From assembly GCF_002979915.1 (NCBI RefSeq), contig NZ_PCQA01000002.1, positions 496,001-560,000 on the forward strand: a stretch of 64,000 bases of DNA. The letters are read 5' to 3'. Made by a program: the position numbers and the translations under genes. The notes under the pieces were generated by a model. It saw nothing but the letters and a program-made list of their open reading frames with translations, had not been told where the DNA came from and ran no database searches. Shown here piece by piece: positions 49,740 to 59,421 of the stretch (positions within the stretch are counted from its first letter, which is position 1; the number at the start of each line of letters is the position of its first letter). The DNA comes from Arthrobacter sp. MYb213. Lineage in GTDB: Bacteria > Actinomycetota > Actinomycetes > Actinomycetales > Micrococcaceae.

Positions 49740-51698
49740 ATGAGCCCGAACCCGGAACCCGTTAGTACCAATGTTGATGCGGCCAGCGCCCGAAAAATTG
49801 CCGAGGCCTCCCGTGAACAGACGTGGGAACGTCCAAGTTTCGCCAAAGGTATCTACATGGGCAACGTAGACTTTTCGCTGATCACCCCCATGCCAATTCA
49901 AGATGCGCAATCTGCCGCACGTGGCGAAAAATTCCTTTCGCAACTAATCCCTGTCCTCGACGGGTTCGACGCAGCGCGCATTGAACAAGACGCGCGCATC
50001 CCCGAGGAATACATCAAAGCGCTACGCGAGGTGGGGGCCTTTGGAATGAAGATCCCCGAAGAATACGGTGGCTTGGAGCTGAGCCTGCTTGATTACGGGC
50101 GGGCTTTAATGCGGGTTGGCTCTGTCTCCCCTGCCATTGGTGCATTACTTTCGGCCCACCAATCAATCGGGGTACCCGAACCGGTCAAAAGCTTTGGAAC
50201 GGCAGAACAAAAACGCACCTATCTTCCGCGTTGTGCGGCCGGTGAGATCAGTGCATTCCTGCTCACCGAAAATGATGTGGGCTCTGATCCGGCCCGGCTA
50301 GGTACCTACGCCACGCTCAGCGAGGACGGAACCCACTACCTTGTCGAAGGGTCAAAACTCTGGACCACCAATGGTGTAGTCGCCGATTTACTCGTCGTTA
50401 TGGCGTTGGTCAAACCACATGAGGCTCAAGGAGCCGAACCTGCAGGCAAGGGCGGGATTACCGCCTTTATCGTGGAAGCAAACAGCGCCGGCATCACCGT
50501 AGAAAATCGCAACGCATTTATGGGACTGCGGGGAATCGAAAATGGAGTGACACGGTTCTCCGCGGTGCGTGTTCCAGTAGAAAATCGACTAAGCCGTGAA
50601 GGCTCCGGGCTGAAAATTGCGCTGAGCACACTAAATACCGGCCGATTGTCCATTCCTGCCATGTGCGCTGGAGCAGGAAAATGGTCCACCAAAATTGCTC
50701 GTGAATGGTCCGCAGCCCGAGTGCAATGGGGTCTGCCCGTAGGTAAGCACCAAGCAGTTGCCGCCAAGCTCTCCTACATGGCAGCGAGCACCTACGCCCT
50801 GGAAGCAGTCTTCGAGCTGAGCGCGAGCCTGGCAGACGCAGGCATGAAAGATGTCCGAATCGAAGCAGCCCTCGCCAAGCTCTACAGTTCCGAGGTCTCT
50901 TGCAAAATTGTTGATGAGCTAATTCAGATTCGCGGTGGTCGAGGCTACGAAACCGCTGCCTCACAAGCGGCCCGTGGAGAACGTGCGGTGCCCGCCGAAC
51001 AGCTACTTCGTGATTTACGAATTAACCGCATCTTCGAAGGTTCCACCGAAATCATGCATCTTCTGATTGCCCGTGAAGCGGTGGACGCACACTTGCAAGC
51101 AGCTGGAGCTCTGGCGCAGGCAGGTTCCAGTCTGGAGGATAAAGCCCGAGCCGCCGTTGATGCCTCCGGTTTCTACGCACGCTGGTTACCCAAACTTATG
51201 GTCGGAGCCGGGACCGTGCCAGGATCCTTTTCGGAGCAAGGCCCGCTGGCCAAGCACCTACGCTTTATTGAACGAAGCTCTAGGCGTTTGGCGCGTCAAA
51301 CTTTTGCCGGGATGGCGCGCTGGCAGGCAGGCATGGATAAACAACAAGTCTTCCTTGGCCACATCGTTGATATCGGTGCCGAACTTTTTGCGATGGCAGC
51401 AACAATCACTAAGACTCTGTCCTTGCATGAGGCTGGAGCACCCGAAAGATTCTCCGCCGAGACGCTCGCACAAGCTTTCTGCGACCAAGCAACCAAACGA
51501 TGCGAAGAACATTTTAGGCATTTATGGAACAACACCACCCACCGTGATGAACAAATTGCGTCCAAACTCTTGAACGGAGATTTTGAATGGCTAGAAGACG
51601 GCGTTCGCGATGTTTCCGAAAATACCGGTCCATGGATCGCAGAGTGGTCAACTCAGAGCATGCCCGATGCACGCAAACCATATGGCACCGAAGCGTGA
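49740..51698 (+). CDS. Acyl-CoA dehydrogenase, long form
   Basis: 652 residues from the ATG preceded by AAGGA (MSPNPEPVSTNVDAASARK). It has the ACAD blocks FGMKIPEEYGGLELS, AFLLTENDVGSDPARLGT (FAD contact), SKLWTTNGVVADLLVVMALV, GRLSIPAMCAGAG and RIFEGSTEIMHLLIAREAV. The Glu in the last block is a candidate catalytic base. Beyond residue about 450 it has a 200-residue helical extension as in VLCAD/ACAD9-type enzymes. It should catalyse the first beta-oxidation step. No other beta-oxidation genes are adjacent. A homodimer is the expected form for such extended ACADs. Confidence 0.9.
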   Translation: MSPNPEPVSTNVDAASARKIAEASREQTWERPSFAKGIYMGNVDFSLITPMPIQDAQSAARGEKFLSQLIPVLDGFDAARIEQDARIPEEYIKALREVGAFGMKIPEEYGGLELSLLDYGRALMRVGSVSPAIGALLSAHQSIGVPEPVKSFGTAEQKRTYLPRCAAGEISAFLLTENDVGSDPARLGTYATLSEDGTHYLVEGSKLWTTNGVVADLLVVMALVKPHEAQGAEPAGKGGITAFIVEANSAGITVENRNAFMGLRGIENGVTRFSAVRVPVENRLSREGSGLKIALSTLNTGRLSIPAMCAGAGKWSTKIAREWSAARVQWGLPVGKHQAVAAKLSYMAASTYALEAVFELSASLADAGMKDVRIEAALAKLYSSEVSCKIVDELIQIRGGRGYETAASQAARGERAVPAEQLLRDLRINRIFEGSTEIMHLLIAREAVDAHLQAAGALAQAGSSLEDKARAAVDASGFYARWLPKLMVGAGTVPGSFSEQGPLAKHLRFIERSSRRLARQTFAGMARWQAGMDKQQVFLGHIVDIGAELFAMAATITKTLSLHEAGAPERFSAETLAQAFCDQATKRCEEHFRHLWNNTTHRDEQIASKLLNGDFEWLEDGVRDVSENTGPWIAEWSTQSMPDARKPYGTEA

Positions 51699-51918
51699 AT
51701 CCGAAGCTAAGCCTTGCTTCGGAAGAATCTATTGCACGCTGGGATGATGCTCAACGAAACCTCGCGGTCTAACTCAGCGTTTGTCATCACAACGAGGCTA
51801 ATGCTCGAAACGGGCAACGGTCGCCTCCGAGCGCCGGCGAGGAATTCAAGCGCCGAAATTCAGGGCACACTAGGTACTCGTGTCCATTTGAGTAACTGCG
51901 TCAGGATAGTTTTTGCTG

Positions 51919-53544
51919 TTATCCATGCATCCGATACCAAAGCAACGCGACTTGCAGGCTCGCCCTAGACTCCGCGGTTCCCAGCGAAACACCAAGCTTG
52001 TCTTCCAGTTTCGTCAGCCGGGCGTAAAGCGTGGGACGAGATAGGTAGCTTTCCTTAGCTAAGCTGCTCTTGTTTCCCCCATGGTTCAGAAACAGCTCCA
52101 GCAGTTCAAGCCCATCTGGATCTACTGGGGAAAGTAATCCGGATAGTTCGGTAAGCGCGAAGCTTCGCATTCGTGCATCCTGCCCCATCGCAGAAAGCAC
52201 CCCGCGCAGACGCAGATCCGCAAAACGATAATAAGGACGGGCCCGGGTAGGAAGGTTAGGGACAATCTCGGCCACGTGCGCGGCCTCTTCCAACCGGCGA
52301 GCGCTAGCACCAATGCTGACCTCCTCCGCTGCCACTCCGATGGCAATATGCGTTGTGAGCATTTCGGTGAGTTGGCGGGTAAAACGTTGTAAGGCGTTGG
52401 CCACCAGTTGTTTGGCGGATACCGGCACAATAACTGCAAGGCACCCTGAGCGCAGTGAGCCTGCAAGCACTCCCACGCGCATGTTTTCTGCCACTTGGTC
52501 AATCACTTCCAACACTTCTCGTTCGCGAAGTTGTAGGTCTGTGGGGCTGTAATTGTCCGCTTCGGCCAGGGCGATGACGAGCGGTACATAGTGCGATCCG
52601 CTATCTAAGCCTAGAGATTGGGCACGGATAGCGACTTCCTTGTCCGTATATGAATGATGTTGTTGTAGCTCATGCATCATGGAGGTGCGTGCTTGATAGA
52701 GCAGCTCACGTTGGTCACGCCCGGAGAGCCTGGCGATAGTTAGGGTCTGGCCGGCACGTTCAAGAACCAGTGCTGCGTTATGTTCATCGTCTAGTTCCTC
52801 CGGGACGACTAACCTGCCCCAACGGTTTCGCACCGCACCTACCGGGGTTTGTAACCAGTTTTCACTGCCGTGCCCACGCCCGGTTTGCTCCGCGTAGCCC
52901 ACAAATTTTGAGCGGTTCATCCAATGTGCCAGCACCGATTCGGCGCCGTATCCGGCTCCGGAGTGAGCCAGCACGTGGTGGCGTACATCTTCGAGGACTA
53001 CCGGAGCACCAAGTAGCTCGGAGGTACGTTCCACGATCCGTTGTTCATTTGCTTCGTTCAGCGATAGTTCGGTGTAGATTTCGTGGACGTTGCGGGAGAA
53101 CTGCACGGCAGACAATTGTTCGGAAACAAGCCGTTCGTGGATGACCTCGGTGATCTGCACAAAACGTACTTTTTTACGCAGATGGATTACCGGTAGTTCC
53201 AGACCCTGCGCTGCGTCGGCTAAGTGCTTTGCCACCTTTGAGTTCGCGTGCCCCGGGTCGACTAGAAGTTCAACAATCACTCCGGCGGCACCAGCGTGGG
53301 CTAGTTGGTTCATGAATGAGCGCAATCGTTCCACTGTGGGTTCCACATTGCGTAAGGTCGTCAGCACCACCTCGCGCCCAAAGAGCAGATCAACGTTGTC
53401 TGCCGATTCGGTGACATGGACCCAACGCAGGTTCACATCCAGATTTTTCGCCCCGGAGAGAACCAGCGGATCAGCGTCTTGAACTACCGGTAAAGCCAAG
53501 ACATCACCCATGGTCAAAGAGCCCGCGGTTCTTGTACTCATCAT
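51919..53544 (-). CDS. PucR family transcriptional regulator
   Basis: A 541-residue protein with the standard three-part layout. An N-terminal PucR ligand domain (VLALPVVQDADPLVLSGAKNL, VHVTESADNVDLLFGREVVL) is followed by a GGDEF-like middle domain. The C-terminal HTH_30 domain ends in FLNHGGNKSSLAKESYLSRPTLYARLTKLEDKLG. PucR-type proteins activate or repress catabolic genes in response to purine or amino-acid derived ligands. It is divergent from the semialdehyde dehydrogenase/aminotransferase pair, which is its likely target. Confidence 0.92.
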   Translation of the reverse strand: MMSTRTAGSLTMGDVLALPVVQDADPLVLSGAKNLDVNLRWVHVTESADNVDLLFGREVVLTTLRNVEPTVERLRSFMNQLAHAGAAGVIVELLVDPGHANSKVAKHLADAAQGLELPVIHLRKKVRFVQITEVIHERLVSEQLSAVQFSRNVHEIYTELSLNEANEQRIVERTSELLGAPVVLEDVRHHVLAHSGAGYGAESVLAHWMNRSKFVGYAEQTGRGHGSENWLQTPVGAVRNRWGRLVVPEELDDEHNAALVLERAGQTLTIARLSGRDQRELLYQARTSMMHELQQHHSYTDKEVAIRAQSLGLDSGSHYVPLVIALAEADNYSPTDLQLREREVLEVIDQVAENMRVGVLAGSLRSGCLAVIVPVSAKQLVANALQRFTRQLTEMLTTHIAIGVAAEEVSIGASARRLEEAAHVAEIVPNLPTRARPYYRFADLRLRGVLSAMGQDARMRSFALTELSGLLSPVDPDGLELLELFLNHGGNKSSLAKESYLSRPTLYARLTKLEDKLGVSLGTAESRASLQVALLWYRMHG

Positions 53545-53664
53545 TCACACCTTTACAGAGCGTAAGTATTACCTACTAAATCATGACACATTGCATGTGT
53601 CGCCAGTCATATTGGTGACGCAAGATGGAGTCAGATATCAATTCACGCTTTGAAGGGAAGATCC

Positions 53665-55173
53665 ATGACGACTACTGTCACCGAAACTCTGCAGCACTGG
53701 GTTAACAACGCTCCATTCACCGGTGAGGGCGATACCCGCACCGCCAAGGTCTACAATCCAGCCACCGGTGAAGTAGCGCGCGAAGTAGCTCTCGCTTCCA
53801 AGAAAACTACCGAATCAGCAATCGCCTCCGCCCGCGAAGCATTCCCGAAGTGGCGTGACACCTCGTTGGCTCGCCGCACCGCCATCATGTTCAACTACCG
53901 TCAGCTGCTTGCCGAACGCAAGGGTGAGCTGGCCGCCATCATCACCGCCGAACACGGCAAGGTGTTAGACGACGCCTTGGGCGAAATTGCCCGTGGTATG
54001 GAAATTGTCGAGCTGTGCTGCAACGCCCCCTACTTGCTCAAGGGCGAATACTCCGAGAACGCTTCCACCGGCGTGGATGTTCAGTCCCTGCGTCAGCCGG
54101 TCGGCGTCTCCGCCATCATCTCTCCTTTCAACTTCCCGGCAATGGTTCCCCTCTGGTTCTTCCCGGTAGCCATTGCCTCGGGTAACTCCGTTGTACTCAA
54201 GCCTTCGGAAAAGGATCCTACTGCTGCACAGTGGATGGCAGAGCTCTTCGCCGAAGCTGGTCTGCCCGAAGGTGTACTCAACGTTGTACACGGCGATAAG
54301 GAATCAGTGGATACCTTGTTGACCGACCCACGAATTGATACCGTATCGTTCGTTGGATCCACCCCCATCGCGCAGTACGTTTACTCCACAGGTGCCGCCC
54401 ACGGCAAGCGTGTTCAAGCCTTCGGTGGAGCGAAAAACCACATGCTCGTGTTGCCAGATGCAGATCTGGAACTCGCGGCAGATATGGCGGTCAACGCCGG
54501 ATTCGGCGCCGCCGGTGAGCGTTGCATGGCGATCTCCGTAGTGGTTGCGCTAGACACCATTGCCGATGAACTAGTCGCTAAGATTGCTGAACGCGCCAAG
54601 AAGCTGCGCGTAGGCGATGGAACGCGTGGTTGCGACATGGGCCCACTGATCACCGGCGAACACCGTGACAAGGTCGCCGGATACATCGAACAAGGCATTA
54701 GCTCCGGCGCGGAGCTGGTAGTTGATGGTCGCACCGGAACGCTGGATGCCGAAGGTAACGGGTTCTTCTTGCACCCGACCCTGTTCGACAAGGTCGGTAC
54801 CGATATGTCCATCTACACCGATGAAATCTTCGGCCCAGTCCTGTCGGTAGTTCGGGTAGAAACCTTCAACGATGGTATTGACCTGATCAACGCCTCGAAG
54901 TACGGCAACGGCACCGCGATCTTCACCAATGATGGTGGCGCCGCCAGACGTTTTGAGAACGAAATCCAGGTGGGTATGGTCGGCGTCAACGTGCCGATTC
55001 CGGTACCGGTGGGTTACCACTCCTTCGGTGGTTGGAAAGCCTCGTTGTTCGGTGACCAGCACGCTTACGGCCCGGAGGGCTTCAAGTTCTTCACCCGCAA
55101 CAAGGTCATCACCACGCGTTGGCTTGACCCAAGCCACGGCGGCATCAACCTCGGCTTCCCGCAGAACGACTAG
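53665..55173 (+). CDS. mmsA: (Methyl)malonate-semialdehyde dehydrogenase, CoA-acylating
   Basis: 502 residues from the ATG preceded by GAAGGGAAG. ALDH fold with ISPFNFPAMVPLWFFPVAIA, GNSVVLKPSEKDP, and the MMSDH-specific QAFGGAKNHMLVLPDADLELA. The catalytic Cys lies in GERCMAISVVVA; FFTRNKVITTRWLDP is near the end. Family members convert malonate semialdehyde or methylmalonate semialdehyde plus CoA and NAD+ into acetyl-CoA or propionyl-CoA. It is directly followed by an omega-aminotransferase, which could supply the semialdehyde from beta-alanine or beta-aminoisobutyrate (inference). Its stop is 44 bases before that gene. Confidence 0.94.
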   Translation: MTTTVTETLQHWVNNAPFTGEGDTRTAKVYNPATGEVAREVALASKKTTESAIASAREAFPKWRDTSLARRTAIMFNYRQLLAERKGELAAIITAEHGKVLDDALGEIARGMEIVELCCNAPYLLKGEYSENASTGVDVQSLRQPVGVSAIISPFNFPAMVPLWFFPVAIASGNSVVLKPSEKDPTAAQWMAELFAEAGLPEGVLNVVHGDKESVDTLLTDPRIDTVSFVGSTPIAQYVYSTGAAHGKRVQAFGGAKNHMLVLPDADLELAADMAVNAGFGAAGERCMAISVVVALDTIADELVAKIAERAKKLRVGDGTRGCDMGPLITGEHRDKVAGYIEQGISSGAELVVDGRTGTLDAEGNGFFLHPTLFDKVGTDMSIYTDEIFGPVLSVVRVETFNDGIDLINASKYGNGTAIFTNDGGAARRFENEIQVGMVGVNVPIPVPVGYHSFGGWKASLFGDQHAYGPEGFKFFTRNKVITTRWLDPSHGGINLGFPQND

Positions 55174-55217
55174 TCTGCATCCCCTTCTCAGTGGTTCCAG
55201 TAGAAAGAACTAGATTC

Positions 55218-56588
55218 ATGACCGAGCAGCTCACCACCGAAATTTCGGCGGAAGAGATTGAGGCAGGCAAGCGCGCCTACCAGCTGGACCGCGACCACGT
55301 ATTTCATTCGTGGCAGGCCCAGGGGCCATTCGCTCCAATGACCATCCTGAAAACTCAGGACTCTTTTGTCTGGGATGGCGAAGGACGCCAACTGATCGAC
55401 ATTTCCAGTCAGCTAGTGAACACAAATATTGGCCACCAGCACCCCAAGGTCATCGCGGCGATTCAGGAGCAGGCGGGCAAGATTGCCACCATTGCCCCGC
55501 AGCATGTTAATGACGCACGTTCCGAGGCGGCCCGGCTCATCGCCGAACGCACCCCGGGGGATTTGAACCGGATCTTCTTTACCAACGGTGGAGCCGATGC
55601 GGTAGAACATGCGATTCGCATGGCGCGGTTGCATACCGGGAAACACAAGGTGCTTTCGGCCTACCGTTCCTATCATGGTGGTACTCACCTCGCGGTGAAC
55701 GTAACCGGAGATCCACGGCGTTACGCCTCGGATCACGCAACCGACGGGGTGGTGCACTTCTTCCCTGCTTACCCCTACCGTTCCTACTTCGGGTCAACCA
55801 CCGAAGCCGAGGAAACCGAGCGGGCGCTGAAGCACTTGGAGGACACCATCATCTTGGAAGGTGCCTCGACTATCGGCGCGCTAATTCTCGAATCGATTCC
55901 AGGCACCGCCGGAATATACCTGCCACCGGCAGGTTACTTGGCGGGAGTTCGGGAGTTAACCCGTAAATACGGGATCGTTTATATCGCCGATGAGGTCATG
56001 GCAGGCTTCGGCCGTTCCGGTGAATGGTTCGCGGTCAATCACTGGGATGTCACCCCAGATCTGTTGACCTTCGCCAAGGGAGTGAACTCCGGCTATGTTC
56101 CACTAGGTGGTGTGGCGATCAGCGAGGCGATCTATGAGACCTTCCGCGAGCGTCAGTACCCTGGAGGCCTGACATATTCTGGGCATCCACTGGCGTGCGC
56201 TGCGGCGGTGGCAACCATCACCGCAATGGAAGACGAAAATATGATCGCCAATGCGAAGCGTCTCGGCGAGGAAATTATCGGTCCCCGTCTGGAACGTTTT
56301 TATGCCGACCATCCGTCGGTTGGCGAGGTGCGTGGCACCGGAGTGTTCTGGGCCATTGAGCTGGTGAAGAATCGTGAAACTCGTGAGCCATTAGCGGCCT
56401 ACGGCGGCTCGTCAGCGCAAATGAATGAGGTCGTCGCGGCGGCCAAGGCCGCCGGTCTGTTGCCGTTCGCAAACTTCAACCGACTGCATGTGGTTCCGGC
56501 CATGAACATTCCGGACGAGGTTCTTATCGAGGCACTGGACCGCCTAGAGCAGGCACTGGTTGTCGCGGACAAGTTCGTGACCGTCTAA
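55218..56588 (+). CDS. Class III aminotransferase (beta-alanine / omega-amino acid type)
   Basis: 456 residues from ATG MTEQLTTEISAEE. It has FFTNGGADAVEHAIRMARLHTG, YRSYHGGTHLAVNVTGDPRR, the Asp in VYIADEVMAGFGRSGEW, the PLP lysine in LLTFAKGVNSGYVPLGG and YPGGLTYSGHPLACAAAVAT. It belongs to the group of beta-alanine/taurine:pyruvate aminotransferases. With MmsA upstream and PucR divergent, the unit reads as a beta-amino-acid or pyrimidine breakdown route. Ends at a strong intrinsic terminator. Confidence 0.9.
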   Translation: MTEQLTTEISAEEIEAGKRAYQLDRDHVFHSWQAQGPFAPMTILKTQDSFVWDGEGRQLIDISSQLVNTNIGHQHPKVIAAIQEQAGKIATIAPQHVNDARSEAARLIAERTPGDLNRIFFTNGGADAVEHAIRMARLHTGKHKVLSAYRSYHGGTHLAVNVTGDPRRYASDHATDGVVHFFPAYPYRSYFGSTTEAEETERALKHLEDTIILEGASTIGALILESIPGTAGIYLPPAGYLAGVRELTRKYGIVYIADEVMAGFGRSGEWFAVNHWDVTPDLLTFAKGVNSGYVPLGGVAISEAIYETFRERQYPGGLTYSGHPLACAAAVATITAMEDENMIANAKRLGEEIIGPRLERFYADHPSVGEVRGTGVFWAIELVKNRETREPLAAYGGSSAQMNEVVAAAKAAGLLPFANFNRLHVVPAMNIPDEVLIEALDRLEQALVVADKFVTV

Positions 56589-56601
56589 CGATGAGCAATA
56601 T

Positions 56602-56646
56602 GAGGCCCGGAGCAAGCACCCATGGTGTTTCCTCCGGGCCTTTTTG
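56602..56646 (+). terminator. Intrinsic terminator of the mmsA-aminotransferase unit
   Basis: AGGCCCGGAG (from 56603) pairs with CTCCGGGCCT (56632-56641). The inner AAGCACC / GGTGTTT extends the stem, and the right arm runs into TTTTT. Confidence 0.92.
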
Positions 56647-56680
56647 CGTTTTCCTTCCCTACTAAGACCAGGACGTCAAA

Positions 56681-58051
56681 GTGATCCCCACAGAACTCAA
56701 CGAGTCCACCGCATTGCTACTGAACGCACATCCACAAGCTTCCACAGATCGGCAAGCCTGCCAGCAGGCAAGCATTGACCGTTCAGGTTTTATCCCGGAC
56801 AGCTTTGCCGATGGGGTGATCTTTGCCCAAAGCATCGATGATGTGGTGTTGGCGATGAGTCTGGCCCATCAGCACGGGGTGAAGATCGTTCCGCGTGGGG
56901 CTGGCACCGGTCTGGCCGCAGGATCCTGCGCACAAGCCGGCGAGGTGGTGCTCGATTTGTCGCGGATGAACCAGATCTTGGCCATTGATCCTGTAGAGCA
57001 GCTAGCCGTGGTCCAGCCAGGAGTGCTCAATGCTGAAGTAAATCGAGTGGCCGGAGAACATGAATTGTTCTACGCACCAGACCCAGCAAGTACCGCAATC
57101 TGCTCTATTGGCGGGAATGTTGCCACCAACGCGGGCGGCATGTGGTGCGCTAAGTATGGGGTGACCCGCGAGTCGGTACTCAGCCTGTTGGTAGTGCTGC
57201 CCGATGGCCAGTTATTACGCACCGGACGTCGCACCATCAAGGGCGTAGCCGGGTATGACTTGAACGCCTTGTTCATTGGTTCGGAGGGTACCTTAGGCAT
57301 CGTGGTGGAAGCGGTACTGCGCTTACGTCCCAAACCTCGCTTCACCTCCACTATGGTGGCCTACTTCGTCGATGAAAATACCGCCGCGCAGGCCGCCTCG
57401 GCGGTCATCGCTGCCCGCTTGCAACCCTCGGTACTCGAACTAATGGACGGCAAATCTCTAGGAGCGATTGATGCAGCACTGGGGACCGAGCATCAACAGC
57501 GTGGCGGAGCGTTGTTATTGGCACAGACCGATGGATTCGGCGCACAACTTGAGATGCAGGCACTCACCCAGGCAATTGCCCCGTTGGCCAGCCATATTGA
57601 ACTTGCTGAAAATGACGACGAGGCCCACGCCCTGATCGAAGCGCGACGCCAAGCGATCCCAAGCATGGAGTTACTGGGGACAGTATCGATCTGCGATATC
57701 GGTGTGCCGCGCAATCGCCTGGCCGAGGCATTCGCCGGGTTACAGCGCATCGAAGCCGAGCGTGGCGTAGAAATTTTCACAATTGCCCACGCAGCGGACG
57801 GAAATCTACACCCAATCATTGTGGTTCCCGAAGGGCAGTCCATTACAACGGGCGCCGCAAAACTTGCGTTGGCTGACATGTTCTATCTGGCTAAGGAATT
57901 AGGCGGGACGCTCACCGGAGAACACGGAATCGGATTACTCAAGCAGGACTGGCTGGCCGAGGAAATTGGTGAGACTTCCTTGCAGCTGCAGCGACGTCTA
58001 CGCGCAGTCTTTGACCCTCAAGGAACTCTCAATCCAGGCAAAGCAATCTAG
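56681..58051 (+). CDS. FAD-linked oxidase, GlcD family (glycolate/D-lactate type)
   Basis: 456 residues from GTG, with AGGA seven bases upstream. The FAD-binding PP-loop VKIVPRGAGTGLAAGSC is followed by ICSIGGNVATNAGGMWCAKYGVT and LLRTGRRTIKGVAGYDLNALFIGSEGTLGI. C-terminal catalytic features are AHAADGNLHPIIV (HxxDGNxH) and GEHGIGLLKQDWL. It oxidises a 2-hydroxy acid, likely D-lactate or glycolate; specificity cannot be told here. The preceding terminator suggests it has its own promoter, so a role with the upstream pathway is uncertain. Confidence 0.9.
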   Translation: MIPTELNESTALLLNAHPQASTDRQACQQASIDRSGFIPDSFADGVIFAQSIDDVVLAMSLAHQHGVKIVPRGAGTGLAAGSCAQAGEVVLDLSRMNQILAIDPVEQLAVVQPGVLNAEVNRVAGEHELFYAPDPASTAICSIGGNVATNAGGMWCAKYGVTRESVLSLLVVLPDGQLLRTGRRTIKGVAGYDLNALFIGSEGTLGIVVEAVLRLRPKPRFTSTMVAYFVDENTAAQAASAVIAARLQPSVLELMDGKSLGAIDAALGTEHQQRGGALLLAQTDGFGAQLEMQALTQAIAPLASHIELAENDDEAHALIEARRQAIPSMELLGTVSICDIGVPRNRLAEAFAGLQRIEAERGVEIFTIAHAADGNLHPIIVVPEGQSITTGAAKLALADMFYLAKELGGTLTGEHGIGLLKQDWLAEEIGETSLQLQRRLRAVFDPQGTLNPGKAI

Positions 58052-58178
58052 CGCCGAGGAATCAAGAGTGGTTGTGCAGGCGGCGAATACCAAACGGTGC
58101 GCACAACCGGGCGTTTGCGACATCGGATAGTGTTTATTTGCTCTAGCTAACTAGCCTTAAACTCGTTAGAATAATGCG

Positions 58179-58640
58179 ATGGATGCCAGCAAATTCGCCG
58201 ATGTCAACTTCGTGATCCCACTGTTTTATCTCGGCGTTGCGGTGGTTTGCTTGTTGATCTTCATTCCCCTGCTCATCCATGGGATGTTACGCCGGCGAAA
58301 GTTCTCCACTCTGGTCGACGGATACCAAACCTATGCGTTACGTTCGTCCATTCGCATTGAATTGATTGTCTCTGCGCTCGTTGCAATTTTGACCATCATG
58401 TTTCTCGCCATGGGCGCCACTGGTTATTTTGATTCAAGGAATAACTTGGAAGCTAATATTCAACTTAAATACAACCCCACCCAACTTGAGCTGGGGCCGT
58501 GGAATGGTTCATGGGCTACCGCGGATCTCACGCTGTCTGACGGCACGGTCTTTGACGACGTTGAGGTCATGCTCCAAGACTCTGGAGAACCATTTATCGA
58601 AAAGGTTTGGTACCACGAGCGCGACAAACGTAACGAGTAG
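58179..58640 (+). CDS. Small membrane protein of unknown function
   Basis: A 153-residue protein with two hydrophobic helices (about 10-33 and 58-82) on either side of a basic loop (RRRKFSTLVDGY). An outer domain follows (LEANIQLKYNPTQLELGPWNG and a short strand-rich C-terminus). No motif is recognised. Start is ATG MDASKFADVN. It precedes the HtaA-domain gene by 88 bases on the same strand, so the two may be co-transcribed. Confidence 0.7.
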   Translation: MDASKFADVNFVIPLFYLGVAVVCLLIFIPLLIHGMLRRRKFSTLVDGYQTYALRSSIRIELIVSALVAILTIMFLAMGATGYFDSRNNLEANIQLKYNPTQLELGPWNGSWATADLTLSDGTVFDDVEVMLQDSGEPFIEKVWYHERDKRNE

Positions 58641-58727
58641 CCTCCCAAAACTAGAGAGTATGTAATACTGATCCCCGGATCTAATTTGCGCACCATATGA
58701 AGCGCCTACACAAAAGGGGAAAACACG

Positions 58728-59210
58728 ATGATGGGTATGAATGGTGCACCGGTAGGTGATCCGTTTCAGCCTCACCTGCAATGGGGCTTGAAAGCGTCCT
58801 TCGTAGGATATATTTCATCGCTACCCGACGGGCGAATCGAAGCATCCAATGGTGTCTGGCAAGTCGGTAATAATCTGGCATTTCCGGTTTCCAACCAAAC
58901 CGAGGCCCCCGAGGGAGAACTTCACTTTAAGGGCAGCGTCTCCTTTGAAGGACACGGTGGAATGATGAAACTTGATCTGATTGAGCCACACATTGAAGAG
59001 CACGGTGACAAAATCATGCTCAGCGTCGCAGATCAGTCCGGTACCCGCGCACCGTTGGCCGAACTCACCGAAACTACGGTGTCAAACGCCTTCGGGCTAG
59101 TAAAAACCCGCTTTGAAGCACGACTCACCGATCAAGGTTCCCTCCTATTTAACGGTCAGTACAAAGCTGGACAAGAGATGGAACCAGTAGAGATTGTGCT
59201 ACGCAGCTAA
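58728..59210 (+). CDS. HtaA-domain protein lacking a signal peptide
   Basis: A 160-residue protein from ATG with AAGGGGA eight bases upstream; internal ATG codons nearby are alternatives. The whole chain matches one HtaA domain: LQWGLKASFVGYISSLPDG near the start, GELHFKGSVSFEGHGGMMKLDL in the middle (family pattern G-V-F-GH-G-LDL) and a strand-rich end with FNGQYKAGQEMEPVEIVL. HtaA proteins of corynebacteria bind heme at the cell surface using Tyr and His. Here no signal or anchor is seen, so location and heme binding are open. Confidence 0.8.
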   Translation: MMGMNGAPVGDPFQPHLQWGLKASFVGYISSLPDGRIEASNGVWQVGNNLAFPVSNQTEAPEGELHFKGSVSFEGHGGMMKLDLIEPHIEEHGDKIMLSVADQSGTRAPLAELTETTVSNAFGLVKTRFEARLTDQGSLLFNGQYKAGQEMEPVEIVLRS

Positions 59211-59421
59211 TTGCCAAAGTAGTTGGCAAGGACCGCAACTATTTTCATAGTGCACAACTCGCCGTAGCGGGTTTACCCCAGATACCTCCCCGAACCCGGT
59301 AGTGAGCAGAGAACATGCTGCGCCACCAACGGCCTTTAGCGATAAATACTCACGGTTAACCAGCGAAGCAGAGGTTGGCCTATTAAAGGCCTGCTCCTTC
59401 TACTAGAATTCATGAACGACA

